From JAYTQQ01 sp043784965 (GTDB lineage Bacteria; Bdellovibrionota; Bdellovibrionia; Bdellovibrionales; JAMPXM01): a stretch of DNA of 5,894 nt. Both the position numbers and the translations under genes were made by a program. Where the stretch lies: assembly GCA_043784965.1 (NCBI GenBank), contig JAYVXS010000124.1, positions 1-5,894 on the forward strand. Reading direction: 5' to 3'. Positions 5,525-5,894 of the stretch are shown one piece after another (within the stretch, counting starts at the first letter, position 1; each line of letters starts with the position of its first letter). The notes beneath the pieces were generated by a model. It had not been told where the DNA came from and made no database searches. It worked only from the letters and a program-made list of their open reading frames with translations.

Positions 5525-5894
5525 GCTAACTTTAAATCCTATCAGACGGCTCTTGAGCTTTATAAAAAATGTGAACATATAAAGGCCAAAGCCTTCTTAA
5601 AAGATCAGCTTGATAGGGCCAGCCTTAGCGTTGTGCTAAACTTGGTTGAAGGCTCTGCCAAGACGACAGCAAAGGAGCGCGCCAGATTCTGTTCTATTAG
5701 CTACGCTTCGCTACGTGAAACACAAGTTCTACTAGAATTAATGAATCAGAAAGAGGCCAGCATTCTTGCCAATCAACTAGGCGGAATGATCTATCGACTT
5801 AACCCGGATATTTCATCAGATTTCTGTTGCAATCGCCGCTTCGCTAGTCTGGGCGCTTCGCTCCTGGCGTTTTCGAGACCTTTTCATTGCGACA
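5519..5894 (+). CDS. Four helix bundle protein paralogue, 3' end beyond window
   Basis: This is a second member of the same family, read from ATG 5519 and still open at the window edge (125 codons visible). Family homology covers residues 1 to about 96: NFKSYQTALELYKK, QLDRASLSVVLNLVEGSAK (30-48) with the usual Glu-Gly kept, TAKERARF...YASLRETQVLLEL, and the last helix ILANQLGGMIYRLNP. By hand alignment it shares 42 of 71 residues (about 59%) with the left gene from NF onward. After about residue 97 the frame continues into a Cys/Arg/Ser-rich tail (FCCNRRFASLGASLLAF) unlike the family. That tail overlaps short DNA repeats, so it may be a true extension, a lost stop codon, or a frameshift or degradation of the 3' end. 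As with its partner, nucleic-acid binding is only a family-based expectation. Confidence 0.8.
   Translation, partial: MLANFKSYQTALELYKKCEHIKAKAFLKDQLDRASLSVVLNLVEGSAKTTAKERARFCSISYASLRETQVLLELMNQKEASILANQLGGMIYRLNPDISSDFCCNRRFASLGASLLAFSRPFHCD
5825..5894 (+). repeat. Possible stem and CGCTTCGCT repeats at the 3' end of the right gene
   Basis: TGTTGCAAT (5825-5833) can pair with ATTGCGACA (5886-5894) over nine positions with one G-U pair. It would enclose two copies of CGCTTCGCT (5837-5845 and 5854-5862); a third copy lies in the coding part at 5704-5712. A folded RNA or a degenerate repeat at the gene end would explain this. The window stops exactly at the closing arm, so the extent is unknown. 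Confidence 0.35.

Noticed and set aside
5146..5894. Diversity-generating retroelement
   Set aside because: The four-helix proteins belong to the Avd family, but there is no reverse transcriptase, no template/variable repeat pair and no variable-protein gene in the window.
5146..5894. Ribosomal RNA intervening sequence
   Set aside because: No 23S rRNA sequence is recognisable on either side of the genes.

Overview
The window (5,894 bp) reads as an ordinary bacterial chromosomal segment of moderate G+C. Three housekeeping or regulatory genes are followed by a short accessory locus at the right end. The one-piece PutA without a DNA-binding domain, the redox chaperone Hsp33 and the N-terminal wording of the small four-helix-bundle proteins suggest a Bdellovibrio-like (Bdellovibrionota / former deltaproteobacterial) organism. 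This taxon guess is inference from protein wording only; no rRNA or other marker is present.

Layout: (1) 16-3072, minus strand: bifunctional proline dehydrogenase / glutamate-semialdehyde dehydrogenase (PutA). It has two plausible start sites, a Thr/Ala-rich linker between its two enzymes, and a 12-bp tandem duplication over its stop codon at the window edge. (2) 3073-3278: divergent intergenic region with a small palindrome and repeats. (3) About 3279-4185, plus strand: Hsp33 chaperone (hslO). The conserved N-terminal residues lie upstream of the first ordinary in-frame start codon, so a 1-base frameshift or an unusual start is likely. (4) 4276-4983, plus strand: orphan OmpR/PhoB-type response regulator. 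(5) 4984-5145: gene-free gap with weak hairpins. (6) 5146-5439 (minus) and 5519 to the window end (plus): two related genes of the four-helix-bundle / 23S rRNA intervening-sequence protein family (the family that also contains the Avd protein of diversity-generating retroelements), arranged head to head. The 79 bp between their start codons is almost entirely one long inverted repeat (31 of 32 positions matching, 35 of 37 if extended) with a 14-nt loop. It carries both ribosome binding sites.

The left two-thirds form no evident common pathway: proline catabolism, oxidative-stress protein folding, and an unpartnered transcription regulator. The most unusual part is the paired small genes. Their proteins are only about 60% identical, yet the non-coding arms between them are almost identical. 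That suggests the palindrome itself is selected or homogenised. No reverse transcriptase, template repeat, transposase, rRNA or tRNA is visible, so this is not a recognisable DGR or rRNA intervening sequence within the window.
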